Shown here piece by piece: positions 43,910 to 55,207 of a stretch of 64,000 bases of DNA. The notes under the pieces were generated by a model. The model was given only the letters and a program-made list of their open reading frames with translations. It had not been told where the DNA came from and did not search any database. Both the position numbers and the translations under genes were made by a program. The stretch comes from Paraburkholderia sprentiae WSM5005 (GTDB lineage Bacteria; Pseudomonadota; Gammaproteobacteria; Burkholderiales; Burkholderiaceae): assembly GCF_001865575.2 (NCBI RefSeq), contig NZ_CP017561.2, forward strand, positions 434,001 to 498,000, read 5' to 3'. How positions within the stretch are numbered: position 1 is the first letter of the stretch; each line of letters opens with the position of its first letter.

Positions 43910-46900
43910 TCAGTGCGCTTCCACGGTCGAAGCCGGAGCGTCAATCTTACCCCGTTCGGTCGTCACCCGCTGGACGTGCGGTTTCGACCACGAACCGGTG
44001 ATCGTGTAGTCGCGCGCGAACACGTGCGACACGCCGTGCGTGAGCGCGAGATCGGCAAGCAGCGCGCCGAGGCCAATGAACGGATTGACGATCGCCGCCG
44101 CGATCACCGCGGAGCCGGCGCTGACGGTCGGCACCACGTGCAGGTGCAGATCCTGGGTCTTCTGTGCGATGTCGACCGAGCCCACCATCTCGGCGCGCGC
44201 CGGCGCGGTGACCATCCTGAAGTCTTCCATGCGGGCGATGCCGTCATGAATCTGCGCGGTCCCGGTCACGCTCGAGAACGGCAGGCCCTCGCCGATCACG
44301 TCGCGGAAATTGAGCGTGGCGATGCGCGCGAGGCTTTGCAGGCTCAGCACGCCGAGTAGCGTCGCGACGCCCGGATCCACCTTCAGGATCTGGCCGTGGC
44401 GCAGATCGAGCGCGAGATTGCCGTTCAGCGTCGAATAATCGATCGTAGTCGGGCCGCCTTGCCACACGGCCTTGCCGGCGATCGAGCCGCTGCCGCTCCT
44501 GAGCGTCTTCGGCAGACCGAAGCGATCGAGCATCGCGCCGGCATCCTTGATGTCGAGCTTGAAATCGAACACGGTGCGACGCGGCGTTGCTTCGTCGGCC
44601 GAGGTGGGCAGCTCGGTCGACGTGCGCCAGTTCGCGGTCGCGGTGAGCGTTGCGGTGGGGTTCGTCACGTCGAGCTTGTCGAGCTGCCAGACTGGCACGC
44701 CGTTTTCTTCGAAGTTGTGAGCGTCGACCTCGAGCCGGCCCACGTTGCGATCATGCACGATCAGTTCGTTCACGATCAGATCGATCGACGGCATGTTCAG
44801 CGCGGGCGCCGACATCGCCGGGCCGAGCAGATCCCTGTCCGCGACCGACGGAATCACGACGCGCGCAAAGCGCGCCTGCAGCTCGCCCGGCGATTCACGG
44901 GTCGCGCCCGGCAGCCACGATACGTGGCCGGACACCTGATTCGACGCGATGTTCGCCTGCCACGTGCGGTCGGTGTGTGACGCGCCGACGATCACGTTCT
45001 CCCAGTGCCGCTTGAGCAGCGTCAGCGTGTCGACGTGCAGCGCGAAGCGATTCGGCAGGAACTGCGTGAGCATCGGATTGGGCGCGGCGGCGGGGGTGGC
45101 CGCGCTGCCCGCGTTGTTGGCGCCGCTGGCGGTATTGCCGCCGTTCGCAGCGCCGTTCACGCTGTTCGCTCCGGCCGCGCCCGCGCGCAGTTGCGCGGCA
45201 AGTGCGCGCCAGGCATCGGCATTGAACTCCTTGATGTCGACCGCGGCGACCACGCCCTCGGACGGCAGATCGGCCGGCCGGTTCACGCCGATCGCGCCGC
45301 GCACGACGGCCGGTGGCGTATTCGGCTGGAGCTTCGGCTGATAGCGCAGCAGATACGCGGCGGCGACCGGCCCGAACGTCAGATCGGCGCGTTCGAGGCC
45401 CGCTTCGCCCGGCGCCGTCGACGGATTGACCGAGAAGCGCAGCGGCATCGGCGTCCCGACCGGCTTGTTGAACGGCGCGGGAAAATCGAGCGCGATGCCG
45501 CTCAGATCGGAGTTGGCTCTGACTTCCGGCAGGCGGCCCTTCGCGCCGGTGACGTTCAGCGCATAAGGCGCGTTGCCGCTCACATGCGTGAGCATCTGCG
45601 CGGCTGCGCCATGCAGGTGCAGCTCGCGCGCGGCATCGACGGCGAGGTGGCCGTTGAGCGCGAGCGCGTACGTGCCGTTCTGACGCAGGCCGCCGTTCGC
45701 ATGCACGTCGCCGCCGAGGAATCGCCCGGAGAGCCGGTCGAGCTCCGCCGTGTGCTCGGTGAAGCGCACCCGACCGTTCAGTTGCGACAGCGGCGGCACG
45801 TTGCTCATGCTCAGGCGATTGTTCTGGAAGCCGAGCGCGCCTTCCACACCGACGTGCGGCTTCGGCGTGCGCGGGATCGTCAGCTTCAGCGCGAGCGCCG
45901 CGGGCCCTTCGGCGCGAATCCTTTCGGTCTGATGCCGCGCCATGATGCCGAGCGAGCTGGCGTTCACGTAGTCGAGCATGTCGGCAAGCGGCCCGCGGCC
46001 GTTGCCCTGAATGATCAGGTTCGACGCTTTGGTGCCGAGGTCGTCGATGCGGCCATTGACATCAGTCAGTGCGACGCGCTTGTAACGTCCGCGGTCGATG
46101 TCGAAGCGCAGTACGTTCTGTTTCAGCTCGAACACGCCGTCGATGCCGTCGAGCGGCGGCCAAACGTTTGGCGTGCCGTTGCGCATATTGCGCGGCGGAA
46201 AGGGCGTGGGATCGAACTTGCCGCCGGTGAACGGCGCGACGATGTGGAAAATGCCGGCCTCGGGATCGCGCGCGTAAGGGAACTTGGTCAGGTCGCCGTG
46301 CACTTCGATCGTGCCGCCACGCGACACGCCGGCCTGCAAGCCGTGGCCTAGGTAAATGCGCAGCTTTTCGCTGACCGCCGTCGGCAGATAGCGGGCGATG
46401 TGCGGCACCTGCGCGCGCTGGAAGTCGGCTTTCAGGTCGAGCGAGCCGCGGCCATGGCCGGGATTGCTGTAACTTGCTGTCGCGGTCGCCTCGACGTCGG
46501 GATTCGATACACCGAAATCGTTGAGCTTGACCGTGAACGGGGGACGAGTCTCGCCCGACGCCTTCGCGCCCAGCGTCCACTCGGCGCGGCCGTGCATATG
46601 CGCGAGCGTGAGGCGCGGATCGTCGAACACGCCCGGCAGCGTGATCGCCACGTTGGACGTATCGAGGTTCGCGTGGCCGCCTTTTTCGTCGGCGTCGACC
46701 GTGCCCCACAGGTTTTCGATGCCGGGAATGCCGGCTCGCGGATGGCCGCGCGGCGTGAGGCCCGGTCCCGGCTCCTGCGCGGCGAAGCTGATGCCCTGCA
46801 GGTCGCCCTTGAAGCGATAACGCTCGATCGGTTCGGCACCCGTCGGCCGGCGGTCGCCGCCGACCTCGCCGGATTCCGGCTTGCCGCGCTCGACTTCGAT

Positions 46901-48172
46901 CACGTAGTTCGCGACGAGCCCGCGCGGATTGATGCGCACCAGTTCGTTCAGAAAGCGCCTCGGCAGCGGCAGCGCACGGCTGAATTCCGCGAGGATGCCG
47001 AGATCGACGCGATCACCGCTGACGCTCAATAGCTGACCGTGCTGTTGCGACGCGGTCCGGTAGCGGCTGTCGAGGGTCCGGAAGCGCAGGATGCGCGTGA
47101 GCGGCGTGCCGTCTTCGAGTGGCGGCTGGCCGAGTTCGGCGCGCAGGTCCGACAGCTGCAGCCTGTAGTCGTCTTGGTTTGCCTCGACGCGCCACAGAAA
47201 GTGGGCGACCGGCACGAGCAGCTTTGGCTGGGTCGGGCGCATGCGCATCGCGACGTCGTTGCCGCTCAACTGGCCGGTCGCCTCGGTCATGCGGCCTTCG
47301 CTGAAGTCGATCCAGATTGCATTGCCGATGCGGCCGGCGAATGTCTCGATCGGGAATTTGACGTAGCGCGCGAGGGCCGGCAGATCGACCGGGCCCGTCG
47401 ACATGTAGACCTGGCCGCTCCAGTTGATCGGCTTGCCGATCGCGGAGAGCGGCGCGTGGCGGAAATGCGTGCGGAAGTCGAGCGGGCCTTTCAGCACCAG
47501 GCCGTCGGGCGGCGCCTGCAGCGCCATGCGGTGGTCGCGGCCGTCGTTGAGGATCGCGATGCGGATGTCGCGCAGCGCCAGCTCGGGTTCGCTGCGCGTC
47601 GCGTCACGCCAGCGCAGCACGCCGCCGCGCACGACGATCGCCTGCTGGCGCAACAGCCAGGTGGACAGCGCGTCGTTGCCGCTGTGGCGCGTCGGCACCG
47701 GCACGCCCGCGACCGACAGCACGCCGTCATCACCACGCGAAACCAGCACGTCCGGCTGATCGACGATCAGGCTCGACAGCGCAGGATGAAATTCCCACAG
47801 CGAACGCCAGGATACCGTCGCAGTGGCGTGCGGAATGGTCAGCGCGGGTCGGCCTTCGTGGTCGCGGATGACAAGATTCGTAACATCGAGCCCTGGCTGG
47901 AAGCCGCTCCAATGCGGCGCGAGCCGGCCGATCGTGAATGGGGTGCGCAGCTTGTCGGAGACTGCGGCTTCGATGCGCGGGCGGAACAGGTCGGCGCGCG
48001 GCAGCACCACGTAGCGCAAACCCAGAAACAGGCCGGTCGCGATGAAATATAGGATGAGCGCGAGCGTGGCAAGCACGCGCAACGTCCGACGCAGCACGAT
48101 GTGGTCGCTTCCGCTCACATGCCGGGCCTGCGATGGGGCTTGCGGGTCGGCGGATTCGTTTCGCTCGGACAT
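43910..48172 (-). CDS. yhdP: YhdP family AsmA-like intermembrane lipid-transport protein
   Basis: This 1420-residue protein has one N-terminal helix (TLRVLATLALILYFIATGLFLGL) and a very long periplasmic beta-rich region with the DUF3971 and AsmA_2 domains characteristic of YhdP. With TamB and YdbH, YhdP carries phospholipids from the inner to the outer membrane. It is longer than E. coli YhdP (1266). Part of the excess is a low-complexity Ala/Gly/Asn insertion at roughly residues 990-1035 (GAANGGNTASGANNAG). The ATG at 48172 gives MSERNESADPQAPSQ. It is divergent from glnE. Confidence 0.9.
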   Translation of the reverse strand: MSERNESADPQAPSQARHVSGSDHIVLRRTLRVLATLALILYFIATGLFLGLRYVVLPRADLFRPRIEAAVSDKLRTPFTIGRLAPHWSGFQPGLDVTNLVIRDHEGRPALTIPHATATVSWRSLWEFHPALSSLIVDQPDVLVSRGDDGVLSVAGVPVPTRHSGNDALSTWLLRQQAIVVRGGVLRWRDATRSEPELALRDIRIAILNDGRDHRMALQAPPDGLVLKGPLDFRTHFRHAPLSAIGKPINWSGQVYMSTGPVDLPALARYVKFPIETFAGRIGNAIWIDFSEGRMTEATGQLSGNDVAMRMRPTQPKLLVPVAHFLWRVEANQDDYRLQLSDLRAELGQPPLEDGTPLTRILRFRTLDSRYRTASQQHGQLLSVSGDRVDLGILAEFSRALPLPRRFLNELVRINPRGLVANYVIEVERGKPESGEVGGDRRPTGAEPIERYRFKGDLQGISFAAQEPGPGLTPRGHPRAGIPGIENLWGTVDADEKGGHANLDTSNVAITLPGVFDDPRLTLAHMHGRAEWTLGAKASGETRPPFTVKLNDFGVSNPDVEATATASYSNPGHGRGSLDLKADFQRAQVPHIARYLPTAVSEKLRIYLGHGLQAGVSRGGTIEVHGDLTKFPYARDPEAGIFHIVAPFTGGKFDPTPFPPRNMRNGTPNVWPPLDGIDGVFELKQNVLRFDIDRGRYKRVALTDVNGRIDDLGTKASNLIIQGNGRGPLADMLDYVNASSLGIMARHQTERIRAEGPAALALKLTIPRTPKPHVGVEGALGFQNNRLSMSNVPPLSQLNGRVRFTEHTAELDRLSGRFLGGDVHANGGLRQNGTYALALNGHLAVDAARELHLHGAAAQMLTHVSGNAPYALNVTGAKGRLPEVRANSDLSGIALDFPAPFNKPVGTPMPLRFSVNPSTAPGEAGLERADLTFGPVAAAYLLRYQPKLQPNTPPAVVRGAIGVNRPADLPSEGVVAAVDIKEFNADAWRALAAQLRAGAAGANSVNGAANGGNTASGANNAGSAATPAAAPNPMLTQFLPNRFALHVDTLTLLKRHWENVIVGASHTDRTWQANIASNQVSGHVSWLPGATRESPGELQARFARVVIPSVADRDLLGPAMSAPALNMPSIDLIVNELIVHDRNVGRLEVDAHNFEENGVPVWQLDKLDVTNPTATLTATANWRTSTELPTSADEATPRRTVFDFKLDIKDAGAMLDRFGLPKTLRSGSGSIAGKAVWQGGPTTIDYSTLNGNLALDLRHGQILKVDPGVATLLGVLSLQSLARIATLNFRDVIGEGLPFSSVTGTAQIHDGIARMEDFRMVTAPARAEMVGSVDIAQKTQDLHLHVVPTVSAGSAVIAAAIVNPFIGLGALLADLALTHGVSHVFARDYTITGSWSKPHVQRVTTERGKIDAPASTVEAH

Positions 48173-48437
48173 GCTGCGGCGGGTGGGCGTATGGTAGTTT
48201 TGCGATTCAACGACGAAATGTAACACACGGGAAAGCGTCGGCGGACCTCCTGCAAACCCTGTCCGACGGCCCGCAACGGGGTTTGGCAAGGCCGTCCGCC
48301 ACGGCGTTCGGCCCGCTGGTCGCCGTGTGCCGATGGCGCAACGGAACGACAAGACGACGACGCGGGAACGACACCCGGATACCGTCAGATACCGCCGGAC
48401 AAATTCGATCAAGCAACGCGAGCGAGCCAGATTTTCG

Positions 48438-51233
48438 ATGACTGACGCCACCCTCCTGAGTTCCAGCTATTCGCACTATGCCGCGCGCGCCGCCGCGGCC
48501 CGCCCGCAACTCGTCGCGCAGGTCAGCGCGCTGGCCGACGAACCGCTGACGCGCGAGCGCATCGACGCGCGTCTCGATGTGCTGTGCGCCGAGGCGGCGG
48601 GCCGAGCCGGTGAGCCGGTCGATGAAGACGCGCTGAAGCGCGCGCTGCGCCAGCTGCGCACCGAAGTATTCTGCGCGGTGATGGAGCGCGACCTGGCCGG
48701 AGAGGCCGATATCGCCGAAGTCACCGGCGCGATGACCGATCTCGCGGAAACGACGATTCAGCGGGCGCTGGCGGTGCTGAGCGCTGAGCTCGAAGCGTTG
48801 TATGGCGAGCCGCGCGGCCAGCAGGGCGAGCGGCTCACGCTCGGCGTGGTCGGCATGGGCAAGCTCGGCGGGCGCGAGCTGAACGTGTCGTCGGATATCG
48901 ACCTGATCTTTGTTTACGAGGACGACGGCGAGACCGTCGGCGGCCAGCGTTCGCCGCTCGCGACCCAGGAGTTCTTCACACGTCTCGGCAAGCGGCTGAT
49001 CGGCGCGCTCGCCGAAATCACCGCCGACGGCTATGTATTTCGCGTCGATATGCGTCTGCGGCCGAACGGCGATTCGGGGCCGCTCGTGTGCAGCCTCGGC
49101 ATGCTCGAAGAGTATTTCTACGTGCAGGGCCGCGAGTGGGAGCGCTACGCGTGGATCAAGGGCCGGCTCGTGTCCGAGGGCGCGAGCGCCTCGGCGCAGC
49201 GGCTGCAGAAGCAGCTGGACGCGATCGTCACGCCGTTCGTCTATCGGCGCTATCTGGATTTCGGCGTGATCAGCGCGATCCGCGCGCTGCATCTGCAGAT
49301 TCGCCAGGAGGCGCAGCGACGCGCGTCGATGCGTCCCGACAAGGCCGACGACATCAAGCTCGGCCGTGGCGGCATCCGTGAAATCGAATTCAGCGCGCAG
49401 GTGTTCCAGCTGATCCGCGGCGGCCAGGACGCCGGCTTTCGCGTGCGGCCGACGCTCGCCGTGCTGCGCCACGCGGCCACGCATGGGCTGATGGACCCGT
49501 CGGTGTGCGTGAAGCTGTCGCAGGCTTATCGCTTTCTGCGTGAGCTCGAGCATCGTTTGCAATATCGCAACGACGCGCAGACCCATGCGATGCCCGTCGA
49601 TGTCGAAGACCGCATGGCGCTCGCGCGCGCGATGGGCTGCGACGACTACCCGCAATTGATGACGAAGCTCGACGCGCATCGCGAGTTCGTCGAACAGCAG
49701 TTCGACCAGATTTTCGCGGCCAAGATGAGCGGCCGCGACGGCTGCGGCGCGCCCGAGGACGGCGCCGCCGCGTGGGTATGGAGCAGCGCGCTCGCCGACG
49801 ACAGCGCCGACGACGCGTTGCGCGCGCGCCTCGTCGAACTGGGTGTGGCTGAGCCCGGCGAGCTGCTCGCGCGGCTGCAGGCGGTGTGGCGCTCGTCGCG
49901 CTACATGGGCCTGAACGAACGTAGCCGGCAGCGTTTCGACATCGTCGCGCAGCGCGCGCTCGAAGCGGCGCGCACGCTGGAGCCGGCCGGGCGGCGCGCC
50001 GATACGGTCGCGCGATGTTTCGATCTGCTCGAAGCGGTGAGCCGGCGCGGCGCGTATCTCGCACTGCTGACCGAGTATCCGCAGGCGCTGCACCGGGTGC
50101 TGTCGGTGCTAGGCGGTTCGCGCTGGGCGGCGGGCTATCTGATCCGCCATCCGCAACTGCTCGACGAGCTGCTCGACGACGAGGCGATCAACAGCCCGTT
50201 CGATTGGGCCGAGTTCAAGCGTGCCTTGCGTTCGAGGCTCGCGGCGGCGGACGGCGTCGAGCAGCAGATGGATTTGCTGCGTCATGCGCATCAGGCCGAG
50301 GTGTTCCGCATATTGCTGATCGATCTGGCCGGCAAGCTGTCCGTCGAGCACGTCAGCGACCGGCTGTCCGAACTCGCCGACGCGGTGCTCGACGTGACGA
50401 TCGAAGCCGTGTGGAAGCAATTGGCCAAACGTCACCGCGACGTGCCGCGCTTCGCGGTGATCGCTTACGGCAAGCTCGGCGGCAAGGAGCTCGGCTACGC
50501 GTCGGACCTCGACCTGATCTTTCTGTACGACGATCCCGACGATGCCGCTGCCGACGTCTACGCCACCTACACGCGGCGCCTGATCACGTGGCTGACCACC
50601 GCGACCGGCGCCGGCACGCTGTTCGACGTCGATCTGCGGCTGCGGCCCAACGGCGAGTCGGGCCTGCTCGTCACCGACCTCGACGCGTTTCGCCGCTACC
50701 AGCTGCGCGAGGGCGACGCGGCCAACACCGCGTGGGTGTGGGAGCATCAGGCGCTCACTCGTGCGCGTTACTGCGCGGGCGATCCGGAGATCGGCGCGAA
50801 GTTCGAGGCGATCCGCGAACAGGTGCTGACGACCCCGCGCGAAGCGCCACCGCTCGCGAAGGAGATCGTCGAGATGCGCGCGCGTGTCGAGGCGGGACAC
50901 CCGAACCATACGCCGGCGCTGTTCGATCTGAAGCACGACCGCGGCGGCATGGTCGATATCGAGTTCACGGTGCAGTACTGGGTGCTGCTGCACGCGGCGC
51001 GCGATCCCGAGCTGATCCGTAATACCGGCAATATCGCGCTGTTGCGCGAGGTGTCGCGTTTCGGGCTGATGAGCGAGGCGGAAGCGGAGACGGTCGGCGC
51101 CGCGTATCGGCGCTATCGCAAGCTGCAGCACACGCTGCGGCTCGATGGGATGGAGAAGGCGCGGGTCGATCCGGCGCTGGTGAAGACCGAACGCGAGGCG
51201 GTGCTGGCGTTGTGGAACAGAGTGTTCGGCTGA
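48438..51233 (+). CDS. glnE: Bifunctional glutamine synthetase adenylyltransferase/adenylyl-removing enzyme
   Basis: GlnE adds or removes AMP on glutamine synthetase in response to nitrogen status through PII. The 931-residue protein contains two nucleotidyltransferase domains, with GMGKLGGRELNVSSDIDLIFVYEDD in the N-terminal half (adenylyl-removing) and AYGKLGGKELGYASDLDLIFLYDD in the C-terminal half (adenylylating). The length is close to the E. coli protein (946). The ATG at 48438 opens MTDATLLSSSYSHYAARAA; the frame is open further upstream without homology. Confidence 0.97.
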   Translation: MTDATLLSSSYSHYAARAAAARPQLVAQVSALADEPLTRERIDARLDVLCAEAAGRAGEPVDEDALKRALRQLRTEVFCAVMERDLAGEADIAEVTGAMTDLAETTIQRALAVLSAELEALYGEPRGQQGERLTLGVVGMGKLGGRELNVSSDIDLIFVYEDDGETVGGQRSPLATQEFFTRLGKRLIGALAEITADGYVFRVDMRLRPNGDSGPLVCSLGMLEEYFYVQGREWERYAWIKGRLVSEGASASAQRLQKQLDAIVTPFVYRRYLDFGVISAIRALHLQIRQEAQRRASMRPDKADDIKLGRGGIREIEFSAQVFQLIRGGQDAGFRVRPTLAVLRHAATHGLMDPSVCVKLSQAYRFLRELEHRLQYRNDAQTHAMPVDVEDRMALARAMGCDDYPQLMTKLDAHREFVEQQFDQIFAAKMSGRDGCGAPEDGAAAWVWSSALADDSADDALRARLVELGVAEPGELLARLQAVWRSSRYMGLNERSRQRFDIVAQRALEAARTLEPAGRRADTVARCFDLLEAVSRRGAYLALLTEYPQALHRVLSVLGGSRWAAGYLIRHPQLLDELLDDEAINSPFDWAEFKRALRSRLAAADGVEQQMDLLRHAHQAEVFRILLIDLAGKLSVEHVSDRLSELADAVLDVTIEAVWKQLAKRHRDVPRFAVIAYGKLGGKELGYASDLDLIFLYDDPDDAAADVYATYTRRLITWLTTATGAGTLFDVDLRLRPNGESGLLVTDLDAFRRYQLREGDAANTAWVWEHQALTRARYCAGDPEIGAKFEAIREQVLTTPREAPPLAKEIVEMRARVEAGHPNHTPALFDLKHDRGGMVDIEFTVQYWVLLHAARDPELIRNTGNIALLREVSRFGLMSEAEAETVGAAYRRYRKLQHTLRLDGMEKARVDPALVKTEREAVLALWNRVFG

Positions 51234-51339
51234 TGGCGCTGACACGCTTCATGCAGCGCATCGGGCGCGGCCGGGATCGTTATGACGTCCCGGCCAACCC
51301 GACACACGCCGTATGCGACGGCCTACGCACCGCGCAAAT

Positions 51340-53007
51340 TCATGCGGCCAGCATTTCCTTCGCGTGTTTGCGCGTGGTCGCCGTGATTTCGAGACCGCCG
51401 AGCATCCGCGCGACCTCCTCGATGCGGCTCGCCTTGTCGAGCGAGGTCACGCTGCTGAGCGTGCCGCCCTTGCCGTTGCCGGTCTTCGCGACCTGGAAAT
51501 GATGATCGCCGCGCGCGGCGACCTGCGGCAGATGGGTCACACACAGTACCTGGCGCGCCTCGCCGAGCTGATGCAATAGCCGCCCGACCACCTCTGCCAC
51601 GCCGCCGCCGATGCCGGTATCCACTTCGTCGAAGATCAGCGTCGGTGTCGGGCTGGCCGCGCTCGCGATCACCGCGAGCGCGAGACTGATACGCGCGAGT
51701 TCGCCGCCCGACGCGACCTTCGCGAGCGGCCGCAGCGGCACGCCGGCATGACCGGCGACGCGGAACTCGATCTGCTCTAGCCCGTGCGCGCCCCCTTCAG
51801 GCAGCGGCACCAGCGCGACTTCGAAGCTGCCGCCTTTCATCGACAGTTCCTGCATGCCGGTCGTGACCGCCTCGCCGAGCGCCTTGCCTGCCTTGACGCG
51901 TGCCTTCGAGAGTTTTTTCGCCTCGGCGACGAACACTTCCTTCGCTTGTGCCTCGGCGGCGCGTAGGCCGTCGAGATCGGCGGCCGCGTCGAGCGCGGCC
52001 AATTGCTGGCGCCGCGCCGCGTGTTCTTCCGGCAGCATCGCCGGTTGCAGGCGGAATTTGCGCGCGGCCGAGTGCAGCGCGTCGAGGCGTTTTTCGACCT
52101 GCGCGAGCCGCTGCGGATCGAGCTCGAGTTTCTGCGCGTAGTGGCTCAGCGAATACGCGGCTTCCTGCAACTGGATTTCGGCCGGTTCCAGCGCGGCGAG
52201 CACGTCGTTCAGCGCCGGGTCGATGTCCGCGAGGTCGCGCACCTTCGACACGATCGAGCCGAGTTGCGTGATCATCGCGTCGTCCGATTCGGACAGCGCG
52301 CCGAGCGCGCCCTGCACGCCGTCGATCAGATTCGCGGAATGCGACAGCCGCCGGTGCTCGGTGTTGACCTCTTCCCATTCGCCGGGCTGCGGCGCGAGCT
52401 TGTCCAGCTCGGTGAGCTGCCACGCGAGCCGCTCGCGCTCGAGTTGCAGCTCGCGATCGCGCGTCTGCGCGTGCTCGACCGCCTGCGCCTTGTCGCGCCA
52501 CGAGCGCCACGCGCGCGTGACGGCGGCGGCCATCTCGGACAGGCCCGCGTGCGTGTCGAACAGTTCGCGCTGCGCGTCCGGGCGCATCAGCAACTGGTGC
52601 GCGTGCTGGCCGTGAATGTCGACGAGCATTTCACCGAGCTCGCGTAGCTGCGTGAGCGTGGCCGCCGTGCCGTTGATGAACGCGCGCGAGCGGCCGTTCG
52701 CGTCGACCACCCGCCGCAGCATCACGGTGCCGCCGTGCAGGCCGTCGTCGGCCGCGCCGAGCGCCTGCGCGTCGAGCCATTGATCGACCTGCGCGTGCGT
52801 TTCGAACTCCGCGGTAATGTCGGCGCGACTTTCACCGGTGCGCACGACGCTCGCCTCGGCGCGCGCGCCTAGCGCGAGCGCGAGCGCGTCGATCAGAATC
52901 GATTTGCCGGCGCCGGTTTCGCCCGAGAAAACGGTAAAGCCGCTGTCGAATTCGAGGTCGAGCGCGGCGACGATGACGAAGTCGCGTATCGAGAGATGGC
53001 GAAGCAT
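51340..53007 (-). CDS. recN: DNA repair protein RecN
   Basis: RecN is an SMC-like ATPase that helps repair double-strand breaks. The 555-residue protein begins MLRHLSIRDFVIVAALDLEF with Walker A FSGETGAGKSILIDALALALG, has a central coiled coil (residues about 155-370), and ends with the signature VASGGELARISLALAVI, Walker B LIFDEVDTGIGG and VLCVTHLPQVAARGDHHF. The start ATG 53007 is chosen over upstream in-frame codons by homology. It follows nadK on the same strand after 67 bp, a common pairing. Confidence 0.97.
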   Translation of the reverse strand: MLRHLSIRDFVIVAALDLEFDSGFTVFSGETGAGKSILIDALALALGARAEASVVRTGESRADITAEFETHAQVDQWLDAQALGAADDGLHGGTVMLRRVVDANGRSRAFINGTAATLTQLRELGEMLVDIHGQHAHQLLMRPDAQRELFDTHAGLSEMAAAVTRAWRSWRDKAQAVEHAQTRDRELQLERERLAWQLTELDKLAPQPGEWEEVNTEHRRLSHSANLIDGVQGALGALSESDDAMITQLGSIVSKVRDLADIDPALNDVLAALEPAEIQLQEAAYSLSHYAQKLELDPQRLAQVEKRLDALHSAARKFRLQPAMLPEEHAARRQQLAALDAAADLDGLRAAEAQAKEVFVAEAKKLSKARVKAGKALGEAVTTGMQELSMKGGSFEVALVPLPEGGAHGLEQIEFRVAGHAGVPLRPLAKVASGGELARISLALAVIASAASPTPTLIFDEVDTGIGGGVAEVVGRLLHQLGEARQVLCVTHLPQVAARGDHHFQVAKTGNGKGGTLSSVTSLDKASRIEEVARMLGGLEITATTRKHAKEMLAA

Positions 53008-53074
53008 GGGAGTCTTCGGGTGAGCTTGGGATTCGGGTGTCGGCCGCGGCGGTGTGCGCAATTCAGAGCGCCGC

Positions 53075-53977
53075 TTACGGTCTCGGGTCTTCTTCGTGCG
53101 ACGGGTACTCGTGCCAGTGCAGCTTCTTGCGCAGCGTCGCGTAATAGCTATAGCCGACCGGATGCAGCATCGGCACCGTGTGGCGCGAACGGCGCACCTC
53201 GATCGTGTCGCCGAGCTCCAGCGACGTGAACGACTGCATGTCGAAATTGACGTTCACCTCGCGCCCGGAAACGATCTGGATGCTGACCTTCGATTCGTCC
53301 GGCAACACGATCGGCCGGTTCGACAGCGCGTGCGGCGCGATCGGCACGAGCACGATGCCTTGCAGTTGCGGATGCAGGATCGGCCCCTGCGACGACAGCG
53401 CGTACGCGGTCGAGCCGGTCGGCGTCGCGACGATCAGGCCGTCCGAGCGCTGGTTGTACATGAAGCGGCCGTCGACCGACACGCGCAGCTCCGCCATACC
53501 CGAGAAGCCGCTACGGTTGACCACCACGTCGTTGAACGCGAGCGCGTGGTAGATCGCCGTGCCGTCGCGCACGATGCGCGCTTCGAGCAGCACGCGCTCC
53601 TCGCGCTCGAAATTGCCGGACAGCATTTGCGGCACGATCTCGCGCATGTCGGAGATCGGGATGTCCGTGATGAAGCCGAGCCGTCCGTGGTTGATGCCGA
53701 TCAAGGGCGTGCGATACGGCGCCAGCTGGCGGCCGATGCCGAGCATCGTGCCGTCGCCGCCGAGCACCACGGCGACGTCGGCACGCGCGCCGATCTCGGC
53801 GGGACGCAGCGCCGGATAGTCGGTCACGCCGATCTCGGCGGCCGTGTCGGCTTCGAACACGACTTCGAGGCCGAGCTTCGCGATGCACGCGGCGAGCGCG
53901 GTCAGCGGCTCGGCGATGCCTGGCGTATTGCTGCGCCCGACGAGCGCGACGGTCTTGAACTGGCTGGTCACTTGCAT
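53075..53977 (-). CDS. nadK: NAD kinase
   Basis: NadK phosphorylates NAD to NADP. The 300-residue protein has the [14 protein letters not shown] diphosphate-binding motif, the NE/D-type loop [19 protein letters not shown] and the substrate motif [25 protein letters not shown]. The ATG at 53977 opens [20 protein letters not shown]. It is divergent from hrcA and upstream of recN, and together they resemble the hrcA-nadK-recN layout of other betaproteobacteria. Confidence 0.97.
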   Translation of the reverse strand: MQVTSQFKTVALVGRSNTPGIAEPLTALAACIAKLGLEVVFEADTAAEIGVTDYPALRPAEIGARADVAVVLGGDGTMLGIGRQLAPYRTPLIGINHGRLGFITDIPISDMREIVPQMLSGNFEREERVLLEARIVRDGTAIYHALAFNDVVVNRSGFSGMAELRVSVDGRFMYNQRSDGLIVATPTGSTAYALSSQGPILHPQLQGIVLVPIAPHALSNRPIVLPDESKVSIQIVSGREVNVNFDMQSFTSLELGDTIEVRRSRHTVPMLHPVGYSYYATLRKKLHWHEYPSHEEDPRP

Positions 53978-54187
53978 GCCGGCATTACACCATAGGTAGG
54001 GCCTGAAAAGAACCGCCGACCAACCCGGCTGTGGTCCTGCGCACGCAGGGTGTCAGCGCATGTCGCGATTGTCGTTAGAATGGTGAAGACCTGATGACAT
54101 GCGAGCTGGCCGACGGCGGCGCATTCGCTGGGGGCGGACGCCGCGGGCGCTCGCGGCTGCGGTGCCATTGAGCTAAAATTTTTCGTC

Positions 54188-55207
54188 ATGCTAGATCCTC
54201 GCGCACAAACCCTCCTCAAAACGCTGATTGAGCGCTACATCGCCGAAGGTCAGCCGGTCGGTTCGCGCACGCTGTCACGTTATTCGGGCCTCGAACTGAG
54301 CCCGGCCACGATCCGCAACGTGATGTCGGACCTCGAGGATCTCGGGCTCGTGATCAGTCCGCATACCTCGGCGGGACGCATTCCGACGCCGCGCGGCTAT
54401 CGTCTGTTCGTCGACACGATGCTGACGGTCGAATCCGCCGCCGACGAAGAGGCGGTGATGCGCACCGTCAAGACCACGCTGCAAGTGGGCGAACCGCAGA
54501 AGATCGTCGCCGCGGCGGCGAGCGTGCTGTCCAACCTGTCGCAGTTCGCCGGCGTTGTGCTCACGCCGCGTCGCAGCCATGTGTTCAAGCAGATCGAATT
54601 CATGCGCCTGTCGGACCAACGCATTCTGCTGATCATCGTGACGCCCGAAGGCGACGTGCAAAACCGCATCCTCGCCACCCAGCGCGACTTTTCGCCTTCG
54701 CAACTGGTTGAAGCCTCCAATTACATCAACGCGCACTTCGCGGGCCTGTCGTTCGACGAAGTGCGCCGGCGCCTGCGCGAGGAAATCGACGAGCTGCGCG
54801 GCGACATGACCTCGCTGATGCACGCGGCCGTCACCGCAAGCACCGACGAATCCGACACCGGTGAGACCGTGCTGATTTCTGGCGAGCGCAATCTGCTCGA
54901 AGTTGCCGATCTTTCGTCCGACATGGCGCGCCTGCGCAAGCTGTTCGATGTGTTCGACCAGAAGACCAGCCTCCTTCAGTTGCTCGACGTGTCGAGTCAT
55001 GCGGCGGGCGTGCAGATTTTCATCGGCGGCGAATCGAATCTGGTGCCGATCGAGGAAATGAGCGTCGTTACCGCGCCGTACGAGGTGAACGGCAAGATCG
55101 TCGGCACGCTCGGCGTGATCGGGCCGACCCGCATGGCCTACAACCGCGTGATTCCGATCGTCGACATCACCGCGCGGCTGCTGTCCATCACGCTCAGCCA
55201 GCAATAG
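54188..55207 (+). CDS. hrcA: Heat-inducible transcription repressor HrcA
   Basis: HrcA represses groESL and related genes by binding CIRCE elements; GroEL keeps it active. The 339-residue protein has an N-terminal winged helix ([42 protein letters not shown]) followed by [21 protein letters not shown] and the GAF-like regulatory domain. No CIRCE repeat (TTAGCACTC-N9-GAGTGCTAA) is visible near this gene, grpE or dnaK, so its targets lie outside the window. A TAAAAT element at about 54174 is the likely -10. Confidence 0.96.
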   Translation: MLDPRAQTLLKTLIERYIAEGQPVGSRTLSRYSGLELSPATIRNVMSDLEDLGLVISPHTSAGRIPTPRGYRLFVDTMLTVESAADEEAVMRTVKTTLQVGEPQKIVAAAASVLSNLSQFAGVVLTPRRSHVFKQIEFMRLSDQRILLIIVTPEGDVQNRILATQRDFSPSQLVEASNYINAHFAGLSFDEVRRRLREEIDELRGDMTSLMHAAVTASTDESDTGETVLISGERNLLEVADLSSDMARLRKLFDVFDQKTSLLQLLDVSSHAAGVQIFIGGESNLVPIEEMSVVTAPYEVNGKIVGTLGVIGPTRMAYNRVIPIVDITARLLSITLSQQ